Part shown: piece after piece, positions 6,614 through 7,279 of the stretch | Numbering within the stretch: the stretch's first letter is position 1 | Layout: each line of letters begins with the position of its first letter | Source: Waddliaceae bacterium | GTDB lineage: Bacteria; Chlamydiota; Chlamydiia; Chlamydiales; SLOH01 | Assembly (NCBI GenBank): GCA_007132595.1 | Contig: SLOH01000126.1 | Coordinates: 1 to 7,279 of the forward strand | Direction of reading: 5' to 3' | Length of the DNA stretch: 7,279 nt | Made by a program: the position numbers and the translations under genes | Notes under the pieces: model-generated | Databases searched by the model: none | What the model saw: the letters and a program-made list of their open reading frames with translations, nothing else | What the model was told of the DNA's origin: nothing

Positions 6614-6624
6614 TGATTTTACAA
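6585..6624 (+). repeat. Imperfect 12-bp direct repeat upstream of the last ORF
   Basis: TTGATTTAACAA (6585-6596) and TTGATTTTACAA (6613-6624) agree at 11 of 12 positions and start 28 bp apart. The second ends 21 bp before the ATG at 6646. Paired direct repeats upstream of a gene can be regulator sites; here the AT-rich context makes chance possible. Confidence 0.35.
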
Positions 6625-6645
6625 TAAAAAAAATTAAAGAATAAT

Positions 6646-7137
6646 ATGAGCTCAAATTCATTTATATCTCCTGAGTACTCACCTAACCCCTTTGAAGATA
6701 ATAGAAATGACCACCCACTCCTTAACAATCGACATTGCAGTATCGACACTCTTACTCAGGAAATATTCGAGCGGAACTTTACTCAGCACTCTTACCAACA
6801 CGAACAATTACAATCTGCTCACAGCAATGTAGAACAAGCCTCACTCCCTGAAGCGGGTGCACTTTCAATATTCCAAGCGGGAATAGATTTATCTCCTATT
6901 ACGATAAATTTTGATCCTGATGAACTTCCACCTGAACAAAAGCAAAATAAACAATTAACAAGTAAAAAGAGGGGTTCTGATGGATTGCCTAACGATTGCT
7001 TGCGCAAAGTGGCTCGTTTTACAGAACCACTCAGAAAACAGAGATCTTCAAGTGACCGAAGACTCCGGCGAATCTATCGAAAAACAACTCTTGCTTTCCA
7101 ACGAGTAATGAGTCAATTTTCCTCTCTACCCCTCTAA
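6646..7137 (+). CDS. Uncharacterised polar/basic protein, possible secreted effector, probably frameshifted near its end
   Basis: I do not recognise this 163-residue ORF. Its first ~60 residues are rich in Ser, Asn, Gln and His (MSSNSFISPEYSPNPF...), without a hydrophobic Sec signal or membrane segment. An acidic/proline stretch (DPDELPPEQKQ, about 90-100) is followed by a strongly basic part (about 107-146) including KKRG and RKQRSSSDRRLRRIYRK, which could bind nucleic acid or look like a nuclear-localisation signal. A Ser-rich N-terminus would suit type III secretion, but this is inference. ATG at 6646 has only a weak AAAGA upstream. TAA at 7135-7137 ends this frame, yet the -1 frame stays open from 7056 to the window edge with no ATG of its own and encodes a plausible proline-rich continuation. 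The gene may therefore be longer and broken, or end here. Confidence 0.5.
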   Translation: MSSNSFISPEYSPNPFEDNRNDHPLLNNRHCSIDTLTQEIFERNFTQHSYQHEQLQSAHSNVEQASLPEAGALSIFQAGIDLSPITINFDPDELPPEQKQNKQLTSKKRGSDGLPNDCLRKVARFTEPLRKQRSSSDRRLRRIYRKTTLAFQRVMSQFSSLPL

Positions 7138-7279
7138 ACTCCCCAATAAATTGGGATTTAGAAAACTCATTTTCCAGCCCCTGTCTGCAGTCGATAGATC
7201 ACCAAATTGCTTTAAATGCAGCACGTGGGCTATGCAACCCTCCCCCACCTCCGCCTCTCCTAGGCAGCGCAGTTGAATA
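7138..7279 (+). pseudogene. Possible out-of-frame continuation of the last ORF, proline-rich (runs off window)
   Basis: Codons starting at 7140 stay open to the edge and read SPINWDLENSFSSPCLQSID, then a helix-like HQIALNAARGLCN, then six consecutive prolines and LLGSAVE. This reads like ordinary protein, and the frame contains no ATG, GTG or TTG start after its last stop at 7053. It joins the preceding ORF if one base is added in or before the CCCC at 7129-7132, giving ...SSLPPLNSPINW. The alternative frame from 7139 is also open for about 45 codons, so openness alone is not proof. Confidence 0.4.
7142..7155. repeat. Perfect inverted repeat after the last ORF
   Basis: CCCAAT-AA-ATTGGG is a 6-bp inverted repeat with a 2-nt centre, five bases after the stop at 7137. 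It lacks a following T run, so it is not a standard terminator. It may be a weak hairpin (CCCAA/TTGGG with a 4-nt loop) or part of coding sequence if the frame continues. Confidence 0.3.

Noticed and set aside
6555..6749. 64-codon minus-strand ORF with hydrophobic stretches
   Set aside because: It spans the AT-rich intergenic region and both flanking + strand genes. Hydrophobicity follows from A/T-rich codons, and no ribosome binding site is seen.
7129..7155. Programmed -1 ribosomal frameshift signal
   Set aside because: The required direction (-1) and a downstream dyad are present, but there is no X-XXY-YYZ heptamer and the hairpin is weak. A mutation or base-call error is simpler.

Overview
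The window looks like a piece of a chromosome from an intracellular, host-associated bacterium. My best guess is an environmental chlamydia (Parachlamydia/Waddlia/Criblamydia-like). This is a moderate-to-low confidence inference. It rests on short Cys-containing leucine-rich-repeat (LRR) proteins and an Ser/Asn/Gln-rich effector-like ORF flanking compact housekeeping genes that use the standard bacterial code. Nothing here fixes the taxonomy, and an intracellular gammaproteobacterium is not excluded.

Left part (1-1160, + strand): the 3' end of an LRR protein gene, then a diverged tandem paralogue. The second copy has its own start and ribosome binding site, but an in-frame TAA interrupts it at codon 43 and it ends about 39 codons earlier than the first copy. 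The two copies align without gaps at a constant 744-nt offset.

Centre (1161-6017): uup, an ABC-F ATPase on the + strand, runs into a convergent minus-strand operon. The two coding regions overlap by 23 bp at their 3' ends. The operon, read right to left, encodes E1alpha, E1beta and E2 of a branched-chain 2-oxo acid dehydrogenase complex. E1alpha and E1beta overlap by 8 bp, and E1beta and E2 are 1 nt apart, so translational coupling is likely. No E3 (lipoamide dehydrogenase) gene is present, so E3 must be encoded elsewhere. The complex would convert branched 2-oxo acids to acyl-CoAs.

Right part (6018-7279, + strand): a 156-bp divergent intergenic region with two short inverted repeats separates the operon from a hotdog-fold acyl-CoA thioesterase. 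That enzyme could act on acyl-CoAs such as those the dehydrogenase makes, but this is inferred only from position. After it comes an unrecognised ORF with a polar N-terminus and a basic C-terminal half. Its frame ends at 7137, but the -1 frame then stays open to the window edge and encodes a plausible proline-rich continuation, which suggests a frameshift.

I see no RNA genes, CRISPR arrays, insertion sequences or clear rho-independent terminators, and no convincing new multi-gene system. The features most worth a second look are the decaying LRR tandem pair, the apparent frameshift in the last ORF, and the repeat-rich upstream regions.
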